Assembly: GCF_001921745.1 (NCBI RefSeq) | Contig: NZ_MRYA01000002.1 | Location: 1-64,000, forward strand | From: Psychrobacter sp. Cmf 22.2 | GTDB lineage: Bacteria > Pseudomonadota > Gammaproteobacteria > Pseudomonadales > Moraxellaceae | DNA: 64,000 nt | Reading direction: 5' to 3' | In this document: positions 1-9,502 of the stretch, piece after piece | Layout: every line of letters begins with the position of its first letter | Numbering within the stretch: the first letter of the stretch is position 1 | Made by a program: the position numbers and the translations under genes | Notes under the pieces: generated by a model | Told to the model about the DNA's origin: nothing | What the model saw: only the letters and a program-made list of their open reading frames with translations | The model's database searches: none

Positions 1-89
1 GAGTAAGTCATGGTTATTTATTGTGGTAATCGTTTAGTTGATTTATTTTATAACATTTTTGTGGTCAGGTGACTATATAGTATATTCGA

Positions 90-293
90 TTAAAATCTGT
101 TAAGTGAAGCTGCCTGACTCAAGTAAATTAACCTCCGATATAGTCGGGGCGGTTCAGTTTTGACTTTATCAGGCAACTTGGCATATACCGCAATATCTTC
201 AATAATACCTTTTAGCTGCTGAGCAATGAAATAAGAGGTTAGGACGGTTGTATAGTAATTAAGCCACTGAATGAAGATTCTGGCACGTACTTC
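90..293 (-). pseudogene. Possible 3' remnant of an unidentified gene
   Basis: On the minus strand an open frame of about 67 codons runs from just after an in-frame TAA near 294 down to a TAA at 90-92. Its residues look protein-like (contains RIFIQWLNYY and PPRLYRRLIYL) but it has no ATG or GTG start, only an internal TTG. I do not recognise the family. It lies directly downstream of the McrC-like gene, at the unexplored end of the defence island, so a leftover 3' end of a displaced gene is the simplest reading. Nothing else was seen in bases 1-299. Chance openness over this length cannot be excluded. Confidence 0.25.
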
Positions 294-299
294 TTATCT

Positions 300-1607
300 T
301 TAAAGGGATTGAAGCGATGTTGTTATTGCAAAATGTTCTACCCATTCTCCATTAGCTAACCTGTCAGACTCTATGCAAAATGGAACAACCCAAAGTCGCA
401 AATCGTTGTCTAGCTTAAAGTAAGGTAGGGGCAGGGCAAAACCCTTATGCCTAGGATAAATCAGCATCAACTCACCATTACCAGATAGATACTTATGCCC
501 GTAGGCAAACATTTGATAAATATCACTTTGGCTCAGATCAAAGTTTTTTTCGCTATTAGAGCTATTAATTAACTTCCATTTTGTGTCCATTACGTAGCGG
601 TGCTCACCACGATGATCAATCAGTAAATCGGGTTTTAAATAGAAGCGGTTTTTATCTGTATCAGACAGCTTGTCTCTAGCTTCAATCATATACTTACTAG
701 AGGCTTGAGTTTTAAGCTGCCATGGAGACGTAACCAGTTTTTTAAGACAAGCGGCAACGTGTTCTTCGAATAAACGTTCCATTGGAAACAGTAGAGAGAT
801 ACCTCTGTGTGAGCCTTTTTGGAAGTGAGGGTTCATTTTTTCCAAAATGAGCTCACACCAAGGTTTTATAGTTTGATAGTTATGCAGGGTTTTGCTGTTC
901 GACCATTTAGCCATTAGCCTCATAGGATTAGCAAGGCTTTTAACTGGGCTTAAAATATGTGATAGCTCATTTGCTAGACGCCAGTTTTCAGGACTACGAC
1001 AGTTATCTTGGATGTAATCTAGTGCAGATTTTATAAGGCGATTTTCTAAACGATTAGGATGATAGATATCATGTCTTATATGAAAAAGGTGGGCACGCTC
1101 AGCAGGTTGACGCTGCTGAGCAGTCACGTTTAACTGACCACGTATAAACCTACTTTCTTCTTCCACTCTTAGATAGTCAAACCTTAAGCCTGAAGCAACC
1201 AATCCGTTTAGTTGAGTTAAGAATTGATTATAAATCCATTCATGTATAGGCAAGTTCATGCGGGTGAGCTGAGCTGCATGAGCTTCCTTGTAGGGAAGGT
1301 TCAGCGCTGAGCACAGCATCTTACACAATACAGCTCTGCAATTCTGTGGGTCATACTCTGAATTACCTATCTTAGGTAAGACTTCTATACCTTCACCAGC
1401 AGGACTCTGTAGATACCCTACATAAGAATGCAGCCTCAGGCAGTCAGGTTTTTCAAAGCTAATAAATCTACCAGAATTTGGCTGCTCGCTTAAGCTCACC
1501 AGCCACTTAAAAGTATCGGGCTTTATGACCGCTAAATCTGGAGTAGGACTAACCGATGTGTCAGTAGTGAGCCTAGCGTACTCTCTGACCTGAATATGTT
1601 TTAGCAT
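300..1607 (-). CDS. mcrC: McrC-like subunit of a McrBC-type restriction system
   Basis: This 435-residue protein is predicted to be the nuclease partner of the McrB-like GTPase encoded immediately upstream. McrBC systems cut DNA carrying modified cytosines. The C-terminal half shows a PD-(D/E)xK nuclease core: YLKPDLLID near residues 324-330, then VMDTKWK near 339-345, giving the D327, D341 and K343 set. The N-terminal half fits the McrC region that binds the motor hexamer. The start ATG overlaps the upstream stop by one base (TAATG), so the two are translationally coupled, as expected of subunits made in fixed ratio. The length is close to that of other standalone McrC proteins. Subunit identity is firm; which modification it recognises cannot be read from this gene. 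Confidence 0.88.
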   Translation of the reverse strand: MLKHIQVREYARLTTDTSVSPTPDLAVIKPDTFKWLVSLSEQPNSGRFISFEKPDCLRLHSYVGYLQSPAGEGIEVLPKIGNSEYDPQNCRAVLCKMLCSALNLPYKEAHAAQLTRMNLPIHEWIYNQFLTQLNGLVASGLRFDYLRVEEESRFIRGQLNVTAQQRQPAERAHLFHIRHDIYHPNRLENRLIKSALDYIQDNCRSPENWRLANELSHILSPVKSLANPMRLMAKWSNSKTLHNYQTIKPWCELILEKMNPHFQKGSHRGISLLFPMERLFEEHVAACLKKLVTSPWQLKTQASSKYMIEARDKLSDTDKNRFYLKPDLLIDHRGEHRYVMDTKWKLINSSNSEKNFDLSQSDIYQMFAYGHKYLSGNGELMLIYPRHKGFALPLPYFKLDNDLRLWVVPFCIESDRLANGEWVEHFAITTSLQSL

Positions 1608-4384
1608 TACTCAGCCTGTAGATCAGCAGAGACAATTCCTGCATAGGCTTTGGCACGATTAAAAGCCTCATTATTGATACGATAACGTCTGTCCATAATT
1701 TGGTCGGTCACACTATCATGAAACAGCGATTTAACATCGGGTGTTAAGTTATCAACTTGAATGAATCTATCATTGCTATCTTTTGCAGGGTCGTTAAGTA
1801 CCCAGCCAATACGTTCCCAATCTGAAAAGAAGTACTCTTGTAGTAGAGGGATAATACGGTTCTCAAATATATTGGCGAGCTCCTCTTCTCTTTCCTCATC
1901 TGATTGTAGTTCCATAAGTGACCAGAAGTAAGCATGACCTATAGTGTGCTCTCGATCTAATAATACTTCGATACGTTGATTTATCACTTCAAGTATTTCA
2001 GAAACTGGAACATTATGAACTTTAACTTCCTTCAAGTGCGAAGGTTCTGGTAGCAACTCAATGAATTCAAACCTACGGCGGAGTGCGAAGTCAATTTGCG
2101 CCAACGATTTATCCGCAGTGTTCATCGTACCAAGTACGTATAGGTTTGAGGGTACTGAGAACTTCTCCTTAGAGTAGGGCAACGTAATTTCGCGTGCATC
2201 GCTCCCATCTTTACGTTTATCAGGTTCTAATAATGTAATCAGCTCACCAAATATACGCGAAATATTACCTCTGTTTATCTCGTCGATTATGATTAAATGA
2301 GGTTTATTAACTGAGCTTTCAGTTGAATGTACAGTAAGTAGCTCTTTAAGTTTGTCTCGGTTAATCGTACTGTCTTTAAGGTTGTACAAAGTCATTTGCG
2401 ACAGGGATTTTTCAAACAGCTTTTCTTTAGGAAGGCTTGTTTCATACACTCGTAGCCATTTAACCTTTCTTGACTGTTGATAGCCAATACGATCAGGCAA
2501 GTCTAGAAATTCATAGTTTCCAGTGACCTCTGCTATTGCGCGAAATTTATGGTTGCCATCAGAGATGATCACTAGGTCGCCAGCTTTAATCACGTTCTTA
2601 AAGCTATTAACGGCAGTTGCTAGATAATTGTAAGGGTCATCCGAAAGAGAGATGTTACGGGTAGACTCAAACTTTGAAACGACCTGCTTTCTATTCTCGC
2701 AACCCGTAAAGTTGATATCTTCGCCCCAGCCTAGAAGGATATAGTTATTCTCAATACACTCATTGAAAATATCTTCACCCTCATCTTCTAGTGTATTACC
2801 AAGGGACAACTTCCAAATTTTCTTACCATCAATATTAACTGACTGCGTTGATCCAGTTCTTTCTTTCGCATTGGTATCGGCTAAACTGCATATACTCTTA
2901 AAAATACCTGGTATAACGTCATAGCTGATCATTGATTGGTTGTCAGGTCCTTTATTGACGGTAGGTCTAATGCCCTCAATAAAGTCTTCATAGGCAAAGC
3001 TTTGATGAAAGGTTGTGAATGCAATGCGCCCTTTACTAGTTAGCTCATCATACTTTTGCTTCAGCAGGATACGCTTTTCATCATCTGGGAGGTCAAAAGA
3101 ATGCCATGACGCATACCAAGCAGGATCAACACACTCTACAGCAAGCTTTGTAGTTCTATAGGTTTTACCTGTGCCAGGAGGGCCGTATAAAATACGGTTC
3201 AACGGCTGTGATATAGGTTCATCCTTTATTGTGTACTCGCTAGCTTTAGACGACACTATTTTAGGACTATCATTACCTTTTTGATTTGATAACCATGCTT
3301 CATATGAAATTTGATAGAAGGGCTTACTACTATTCTTAGCTACTCTTTCTAACGTTTTTATATAATCTTCCCAACTCTCTTTTGGATTATCAATATTATT
3401 TTCTGCTAGCCAATCTCGAGTTTGTTTATCTATTGGGAGGTAGCGCGATGGATTAAAGTAAAATATATTCTGGGTGAGTTTAGTAAAACCTGTATGTTTA
3501 ATTTTTAGCGCAGAGTTAAATGTCTCGGATGTTATTTCAGATTTTAGAACTTGTTCAAAAAGCTCCCACAATAAAGGTATAGTATCTGGATCACGTTCAA
3601 ATCCATATGGGAACAACCAGGCACTCTGCGCCTGTGCTGTAGGAACGCCATCAAGATCTTTAATCGCTTGTACATTTAGCTCTATTTTTGCAATCAACCT
3701 ATTAAAAATATTAATTCTATTCTGCAGGTTTTGATATTTCATTAGTAATGATACAAAAGTAAAAGGGTCCATTACTTTTACCTTTTCTGGCTCACCCTTT
3801 TTAATTCGATCGTTAAGGCCATTCTCAACTCCAATATCATCTAATATATCAACCAGGTCTTCTTGCCGATCTTTATATTCTAGCAACCATTTTGCAAGAG
3901 CCGCAAAGGCGGGTATCCATGTGAACTGTTTCTGCTGGTTTTGATTTGACACTATTCCTATACTCTTATAATTGGCACTCACAAAGTCTAAGTCTTCTAT
4001 CGCCTCTACCAGCTCATCTCGCATTGTCCACTCAAATAAATTGCTAGAGTCATATCTGCCTGTCATGACAATTCTCCAATAGATTTGACTACCGTCATTA
4101 CTGACGATTTGGAATCTATTTAACTCTTTTTGGGCCTGCTTGCCGAACTGAGTGATAGCGCCATTGAAAGTATTGTGATGTAGATTGTACTTGTCACCAA
4201 GAGCTTTGCAGGTAGACTTATGACCAGGTTCTAAATAAAAAGCTATTAAGGCATCTATATAGCTACGCTTCATTATGTCTTTACTAGAAAGGATTTGTTT
4301 CCATTCATCTTTGGTAACAAAGGCTGGGGATTCGTAGTCGCCTTCTGTGACTGTTATTGTTTCCATTGATAATTCCGTTAGCAT
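1607..4384 (-). CDS. mcrB: McrB-like AAA+ motor with an EVE/PUA-like insertion
   Basis: This 925-residue protein is the probable motor of the McrBC-type system. Walker A GPPGTGKT is at residues 401-408, Walker B LIIIDE at 697-702, the McrB signature GTMNTADKS at 752-760 and an arginine pair at 769-771. The Walker A to B distance is about 290 residues, far longer than in E. coli McrB, because roughly residues 520-685 form a separate domain (KIWKLSLGN near 522, GDLVIISDG near 602, AIAEV near 616) that resembles EVE/PUA-like modified-base readers. Residues 1-390 are an N-terminal region I cannot assign, perhaps another DNA-recognition module. Met7 is an alternative start; neither has a convincing ribosome-binding site. 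It overlaps mcrC by one base. Motor assignment is firm; the EVE call is by motif resemblance. Confidence 0.85.
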   Translation of the reverse strand: MLTELSMETITVTEGDYESPAFVTKDEWKQILSSKDIMKRSYIDALIAFYLEPGHKSTCKALGDKYNLHHNTFNGAITQFGKQAQKELNRFQIVSNDGSQIYWRIVMTGRYDSSNLFEWTMRDELVEAIEDLDFVSANYKSIGIVSNQNQQKQFTWIPAFAALAKWLLEYKDRQEDLVDILDDIGVENGLNDRIKKGEPEKVKVMDPFTFVSLLMKYQNLQNRINIFNRLIAKIELNVQAIKDLDGVPTAQAQSAWLFPYGFERDPDTIPLLWELFEQVLKSEITSETFNSALKIKHTGFTKLTQNIFYFNPSRYLPIDKQTRDWLAENNIDNPKESWEDYIKTLERVAKNSSKPFYQISYEAWLSNQKGNDSPKIVSSKASEYTIKDEPISQPLNRILYGPPGTGKTYRTTKLAVECVDPAWYASWHSFDLPDDEKRILLKQKYDELTSKGRIAFTTFHQSFAYEDFIEGIRPTVNKGPDNQSMISYDVIPGIFKSICSLADTNAKERTGSTQSVNIDGKKIWKLSLGNTLEDEGEDIFNECIENNYILLGWGEDINFTGCENRKQVVSKFESTRNISLSDDPYNYLATAVNSFKNVIKAGDLVIISDGNHKFRAIAEVTGNYEFLDLPDRIGYQQSRKVKWLRVYETSLPKEKLFEKSLSQMTLYNLKDSTINRDKLKELLTVHSTESSVNKPHLIIIDEINRGNISRIFGELITLLEPDKRKDGSDAREITLPYSKEKFSVPSNLYVLGTMNTADKSLAQIDFALRRRFEFIELLPEPSHLKEVKVHNVPVSEILEVINQRIEVLLDREHTIGHAYFWSLMELQSDEEREEELANIFENRIIPLLQEYFFSDWERIGWVLNDPAKDSNDRFIQVDNLTPDVKSLFHDSVTDQIMDRRYRINNEAFNRAKAYAGIVSADLQAE

Positions 4385-4477
4385 TTAATAGTTTATAGTG
4401 AAAGTTGGTGTTGTTTATTAAGGATGTAGCACACAAGATTGAGCTCTTTAAACATTGAAGCTTTCTCTTGATAACTA

Positions 4478-5308
4478 TTACTCATTCAAATAAAACTCAG
4501 CCATGCTATCGAGCTGCGTCTTAACTTCTCTCCAATGAGGCATGACCTGAGTGAGCAGTCGCCAGAATCGGTCACTGTGATTGTATTCAGCAATATGACA
4601 CAGCTCATGCAAGATCACGTAGTCGATACATTCTTTGGGGGATTTAACCAAATGCGGATTGAGGACTAAGTTGCCTTGAGTGGAGCAGCTGCCCCATTGT
4701 TTTTTCATCGATAGTATTTTAAAGGTAGGGGAGCTATTTACCCAAATAGCTTGAGGCAATACGGCAGCAAGGCGCTCTGCGAATATCGTTTTGGCCTTGA
4801 TGTGATACCAGCTATCTAACAGTGACTTAACTTTAGTGGCTCGATCGCTTCCGTCACTGGCATTACTGTCATCATGAGTTAAGGTAACCGTGAGCTTGCC
4901 ACGAATGAGCTTCACACCAGCGACTTGCTCAGGGTCGACAATCACTTTGAGTACGTATCTGCGACCCAAATAGAACTGGGTTTCGCCACTGACATAGCGT
5001 CTGGGTAGCACGTCACTTTTTTGCTTGACAAAGTCTTGTAAGTGCTGCCATATCCAGCGAGCACGTTTTTTTACCGAGTTATGTATAAAATCATCTGTCA
5101 CTTGCATCGGTACAGTGACCACCACCCGCTGATCAGGATGCACCTTAATACGTAGCTTACGAGATTTGTCTTTCCGTATCACCTCATAGCTTATTTTGTC
5201 TTGTCCATAGTGCAAATGGTGCAGCAGACCATCAGCTTTGGTAAGCCTGCTATCTTCGATAGGCTGCTTGTCATTGTTTGCTGTAGTGTGCTCTAAGCGA
5301 CTTGCCAT
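4478..5308 (-). CDS. YgjP/DUF45-type zinc metallopeptidase linked to type I restriction
   Basis: This 276-residue protein has the zinc-peptidase signature HELCH at residues 234-238 with a likely third ligand at H244, preceded by the MKKQWGSCS block (201-209) typical of the YgjP/SprT-like DUF45 family. Such genes are repeatedly found beside hsdR in type I restriction loci. Their role there is unclear; a protease acting on protein-DNA adducts or on the restriction complex is a guess. The ATG follows the hsdR stop by two bases, so it is the last gene of the hsd transcript before the mcr pair. About 93 bases separate it from mcrB. There is no signal peptide, so it should act in the cytoplasm. Confidence 0.8.
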   Translation of the reverse strand: MASRLEHTTANNDKQPIEDSRLTKADGLLHHLHYGQDKISYEVIRKDKSRKLRIKVHPDQRVVVTVPMQVTDDFIHNSVKKRARWIWQHLQDFVKQKSDVLPRRYVSGETQFYLGRRYVLKVIVDPEQVAGVKLIRGKLTVTLTHDDSNASDGSDRATKVKSLLDSWYHIKAKTIFAERLAAVLPQAIWVNSSPTFKILSMKKQWGSCSTQGNLVLNPHLVKSPKECIDYVILHELCHIAEYNHSDRFWRLLTQVMPHWREVKTQLDSMAEFYLNE

Positions 5309-5310
5309 GA

Positions 5311-8300
5311 TTAGTTGCCTCTAGAGATACCATGGCGAGTGATATCTATTACTTTATCAGATAGCTTTTTAGCATTATCGGTACCGATGGCTTTGAACAA
5401 TAGCTTTAGCAGTCCAACCCTGATATCTTTTTCCATTTGTGACGGATTCAGTGAGTTCTCAGCCACCGCTTTATTAACGACTTCATCGATATCATAGGCA
5501 CAGCTGACAAGTGATTCATTGTCTAAGTCGTTTTCTTCTAGGAAGCTTGCAGCAAATAAGTGTTTGAATAACCCAAAGTAGGCTTGTGCATGCTTATTAT
5601 GTTTGCCTGACTCATCGATAAACTCATTAGGAACCTCAGGCACTTTGCGAGCTTTGACGTCTTGCTCGAAGTCAGCAAACATCATGTACTGCTTGACTGG
5701 TGCATCGAACATGGCCTTAGCATCTTCAATGGCTTTTTTGAGAAGCTTGGAGAAATGCTCTTGCGCATAGGGATCATCAGCCAAATCTTGCTCAATCATC
5801 TTAGTGACACGGCTGGTGATCTTATCGGTTTGGTTACGTGCTTCATCATCACTCAGCGCTTCAGGCTTAATGTCTTTGCCCATATTGCCGACTAGGTAAG
5901 CACCTTTAGGTTCTCTGACTTCTATGCCTGCGATATGTTTGTTGAGTAGGGTGCGAATATCGTCTTCAAACTCATCAAAGTTAATAGTCTCATTGGCATC
6001 TTCACGCACTTGCTTACGCAGCTCAACGAAGGCCTTTAAGTCCTTTTTATAACGATCTCGCTTACCGTCAAAGAAGCTGTCTTCAAAGTATGAAGCAGAC
6101 TGTAGTGCGACTTTCATGACGTTAGCAAACTCAGTTAAAGCGGCATAAAAGTCATCACGCTTTTTAAGGCGCGTATCGATGAATACACCCTCTCTTTCTT
6201 CTATTTTAGGCGATAGAGATTGGCGAAGTGATGGACCATGTTGCTTGTTTGCGACATCAGAGAAAATGCCCCAAACCTTTTTGTGAAGCATCGGCAGTTT
6301 TTTGTACTCAGAGTCCATGGCATGGTACATACCAGCCAAGTCTTCAATGTCAAAGCCACCTTGGGTGCGCTCAGCAAGATCTTGGTATTTTTCAATAGTG
6401 ATATCTAGCTCTTTTAAGATACCTCGATAATCAATCAAGTAACCAAACTGCTTTTTACTATGCAAACGGTTAACGCGAGCAATGGCTTGAATCAGGTTAT
6501 GACTCTTTAAAGGCTTGTCGATATACAGAACGGTGTTTTTGGGCTCATCAAAGCCCGTCAACAGCTTATCCACCACGATCATAATGTCGGGGCCATCGTC
6601 TTGACTAAAGGCATCGATAATGTCCTTAGTATATTGGGTATCGTCCATACCGTATTTGGGAGCGACGTTATCCTGCCACCAGTTTTGTACGATGTCTTTA
6701 CTCTCGGCATCGACGACTTCATGCCCTTCACGAGTATCAGGAGGTGACATAGCCACTACTGAGCTGACCTTACCAATGGTATCTAAGGCTTGCTTATAGC
6801 GAATGGCAGACACTTTTGAGTCACAAGCCAGCTGACCTTTTAGGCCTTGTTGTTTGAAGTTCTGAAAATGATCGGAGATATCATGAGCGATCAGCTCAAT
6901 ACGGCCTTCAACTTGATAGACCTGTCCTTTTTTAGAGAACTTACGTTTGAGATCCGCTTTTTGATCGCTCGTCAGCTTTTGGGTAATGCGGTCAAACCAT
7001 TTATCGATAGCGACATCATTGGTATTGAGCTCAGGGATGCGTTCTTCGTAGAGTAGGGGCGTGACGGTTTTATCGGCTACGGCTTGCTGCATGGTGTAGG
7101 AGTGAATGATGGTACCAAATTTGTTTTCGGTCTTATCATCTTTTAATAGTGGTGTACCAGTGAAAGCGATAAAAGCCGCATTCGGCAGTGCTTGCTGCAT
7201 ACGGATGTTGTTTTCACCGTTTTGGCTACGATGCCCTTCATCGACTAAGACGATGATGTTGCTACTTGGGTTATAAAAGTCATCGTATTGCGCCGCCGCG
7301 CCAAATTTATTAATGATAGAAAATATAATACGCTCGTTGGTCTTGCCAATCTTTTTCGCTAAGTCTCGCCCTGATAGCGCTTTGGCTAGGCGACGATCTA
7401 TATCGCTTAGGGCACCTGCTGATATAAAGGTACGTGCGATTTGGTTCTCTAAATCCACACGGTCAGTGACCACAAACACACGGCATTTAGCCAACTCCTC
7501 AAGCCAAATAAGTGCCTTGGATAAGAACACCATAGTGTACGATTTGCCACTACCTGTGGTATGCCAAATTACGCCACCCTCACGGCTTCCTTGCTCGTCA
7601 AAATTACTGATTCGCTTAACTAGGGCTTTAATACCAAAGACTTGCTGATAACGCGCTACGATTTTACCTGCTTTACTATCAAACAGCGTGTAGTAACGGG
7701 TCATGTCCAGCAGTCGATCTGGGCGCAGTAAGCTTATGATTAGCCTGTCTTGATCGGTCACGGCTAACTCGCCAGCAGCAAGCAGCGACTGATATTCATG
7801 CTTATCATAAGCGCTACGCTGAGCAAATAGATGGTCGATTTGAGCGTCATCTAAGCGCTGGTTTTTTAGCCGATAAAACTCAGGCTCGCTGATTTCTTCT
7901 TCAATCCACTTCGACCAAAACTTTTCAGGGGTGCCACAGGTAGCGTATAAACCCTCATGACCATTCACAGCAAGCAGCAGCTGACTATAAGCAAACAGAT
8001 GCGGAATGTACTTTTGACCTTGATTGCGGATGTGCTGCGAGATGGCTTGCGCATTGGTCGATTGATGCGGATTGTTTGAGTCGGGGCGCTTGGCTTCTAT
8101 GACCACCAGTGGTAGCCCATTCACAAAGCAGACAATATCAGGTATGACATTACCCGTCGCATCAGCGTTTTGTACGACCATCTCTTCGGTCACGTGATAG
8201 TCATTGTTTCCAATATGCTGCCAATCGATGAGTTGAATAGTTGGTGAGGCCTTTTTACCATCGATAAATTCGGTGACGTTGACGCCATAGAGTAGGGCAT

Positions 8301-8631
8301 CATACAGCATCTCGTTAGCTCGCGTTAGCCCTAGGTTCATCGCAGGGTTTAGCTCGCTAATGATCTTATCGATGGCGCTATCTGACAGGTGGTGCTGTTG
8401 ACCTTCAAAGGGGAAGGTTTGACGGGTTAGGTACTCACGTAATACAGGCAATAGCATGACTTGGTTGCTGCTATTGGTTGCCGAGTACGCTGGGGCTCTT
8501 GCGCCTTTAGGACTACGCAGCTTTAAACACTGCTCAGGTGAAAGATAGCGATAGCCCAAATTCATTAGTAGGGTAAGGGCAGGAATCTTTGAGCTGAATT
8601 CTTCTCTGAAGTTGATGCGGGGATTGGTCAT
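5311..8631 (-). CDS. hsdR: Type I restriction endonuclease subunit R
   Basis: HsdR is the DNA-translocating and cutting subunit of type I restriction enzymes. This 1106-residue copy has an N-terminal PD-(D/E)xK nuclease (D165, E179, K181 in LVVIEAKRP), a superfamily 2 helicase motor with Walker A TGSGKS at 359-364 and a DEAH-box variant DEGH at 464-467, then AFTGTPL and, further on, the motif VI-like QAIARVNRLH. All catalytic motifs look intact and the length is normal for the family. Its ATG overlaps the stop of the upstream ADP-ribosyltransferase-like gene (ATGA), so hsdR translation is coupled to that gene rather than directly to hsdS. The DUF45 peptidase follows two bases downstream. Confidence 0.96.
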   Translation of the reverse strand: MTNPRINFREEFSSKIPALTLLMNLGYRYLSPEQCLKLRSPKGARAPAYSATNSSNQVMLLPVLREYLTRQTFPFEGQQHHLSDSAIDKIISELNPAMNLGLTRANEMLYDALLYGVNVTEFIDGKKASPTIQLIDWQHIGNNDYHVTEEMVVQNADATGNVIPDIVCFVNGLPLVVIEAKRPDSNNPHQSTNAQAISQHIRNQGQKYIPHLFAYSQLLLAVNGHEGLYATCGTPEKFWSKWIEEEISEPEFYRLKNQRLDDAQIDHLFAQRSAYDKHEYQSLLAAGELAVTDQDRLIISLLRPDRLLDMTRYYTLFDSKAGKIVARYQQVFGIKALVKRISNFDEQGSREGGVIWHTTGSGKSYTMVFLSKALIWLEELAKCRVFVVTDRVDLENQIARTFISAGALSDIDRRLAKALSGRDLAKKIGKTNERIIFSIINKFGAAAQYDDFYNPSSNIIVLVDEGHRSQNGENNIRMQQALPNAAFIAFTGTPLLKDDKTENKFGTIIHSYTMQQAVADKTVTPLLYEERIPELNTNDVAIDKWFDRITQKLTSDQKADLKRKFSKKGQVYQVEGRIELIAHDISDHFQNFKQQGLKGQLACDSKVSAIRYKQALDTIGKVSSVVAMSPPDTREGHEVVDAESKDIVQNWWQDNVAPKYGMDDTQYTKDIIDAFSQDDGPDIMIVVDKLLTGFDEPKNTVLYIDKPLKSHNLIQAIARVNRLHSKKQFGYLIDYRGILKELDITIEKYQDLAERTQGGFDIEDLAGMYHAMDSEYKKLPMLHKKVWGIFSDVANKQHGPSLRQSLSPKIEEREGVFIDTRLKKRDDFYAALTEFANVMKVALQSASYFEDSFFDGKRDRYKKDLKAFVELRKQVREDANETINFDEFEDDIRTLLNKHIAGIEVREPKGAYLVGNMGKDIKPEALSDDEARNQTDKITSRVTKMIEQDLADDPYAQEHFSKLLKKAIEDAKAMFDAPVKQYMMFADFEQDVKARKVPEVPNEFIDESGKHNKHAQAYFGLFKHLFAASFLEENDLDNESLVSCAYDIDEVVNKAVAENSLNPSQMEKDIRVGLLKLLFKAIGTDNAKKLSDKVIDITRHGISRGN

Positions 8632-9290
8632 ATCTGCCCGTCTCGATTACATTGTTCATAATCTAATTTGATTACATCCGATAAGGGTGTGAATCTTGGA
8701 TTCAAAACAACTTCTCTTTCCCCAGCTCTTATCCAAAAAATATCAGAATTACTTACAGTAGTTGTGATAACAACTCGATCTTTTTTATTAAATCCATAAC
8801 GGTTAAAAGCAAATTCTTTTGCTGTATCGAAGTCAGTAGTCCAAGACTGCCTATTCCTATAGCTATTATCTTCAAATGATTTTAAAGAACATCCTCTATA
8901 TACAGTTATCTCAGCTGGTTGTTCAGAATAATCATCTACAGGTGAAGATATTATTACTATAGGAAACCAACCACTTTTGCCACGCTTTTCATGTTCATAG
9001 ATATCTTTATATGCGTCTAGCTTTTTCGAGATATTCAACTGTTCAAAGCAGCTAAACATTGCGTTTATAAATTCATTTTGTTTATGAGTTCCATCTTCAT
9101 AAAAAGTCACATCTTTGCTAAATGAAGAAGATGTTTTTGAAGCGATTAGCATATTAATAAGCAATCCATTTGCTGTTGCCTTAAATCTGTCATTAAAACT
9201 ATCGTACTTCTTAAAGAAATGATCCATCTCAATCTGCATCTCATTTTTTAAGCAATTTAGTACTGACGATGGAAACGTAACTATAATCAT
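8628..9290 (-). CDS. Putative ADP-ribosyltransferase-fold protein upstream of hsdR
   Basis: This 220-residue protein has no obvious close family in memory, but its C-terminal 95 residues read like an R-S-E class ADP-ribosyltransferase: VYRG (R132) on the first core strand, SWTTDF at 149-154 followed by a helix with TAKEFAF, and EREVVL at 191-196 as the ExE-type motif containing candidate catalytic glutamates. The N-terminal 110 residues are helical and unassigned. There is no signal peptide or membrane segment. It overlaps hsdR by four bases (ATGA), so it is expressed with the restriction subunit, and is separated by about 210 bases and a hairpin from the dCTP-deaminase-like gene. It could be a defence effector modifying a phage or host target, a regulator, or an ART-fold protein without activity. 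Confidence in the fold is moderate and in function low. Confidence 0.6.
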   Translation of the reverse strand: MIIVTFPSSVLNCLKNEMQIEMDHFFKKYDSFNDRFKATANGLLINMLIASKTSSSFSKDVTFYEDGTHKQNEFINAMFSCFEQLNISKKLDAYKDIYEHEKRGKSGWFPIVIISSPVDDYSEQPAEITVYRGCSLKSFEDNSYRNRQSWTTDFDTAKEFAFNRYGFNKKDRVVITTTVSNSDIFWIRAGEREVVLNPRFTPLSDVIKLDYEQCNRDGQI

Positions 9291-9310
9291 TTGACACTAC
9301 CCCTAAATAA

Positions 9311-9361
9311 AGAAAAACCGCCAAGGTTGCGCGTTGCCTAAAGGCACTAAGCGTGACGGTT
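9311..9361 (-). terminator. Imperfect hairpin with T tract between deaminase and ART genes
   Basis: Read on the minus strand, AACCG pairs with CGGTT at the base and GCC with GGC near the loop, and the hairpin is followed by TTTTTCTTT. It sits just after the deaminase-like gene and before the ART-hsdR unit. The stem is interrupted, so it may be a weak terminator or an attenuator. Confidence 0.4.
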
Positions 9362-9502
9362 ACGTTAAACAAAGAACAAGTAGCAGAACCTATTATTGTA
9401 AGTCCCTAAAAAACTCGTAAATCAAAATTATTCAATTAAAAGTAACCATTTGATTCATAACTGCGAAAATCTTTCAACAGTGGTATAGGTGTATAGAATT
9501 TT

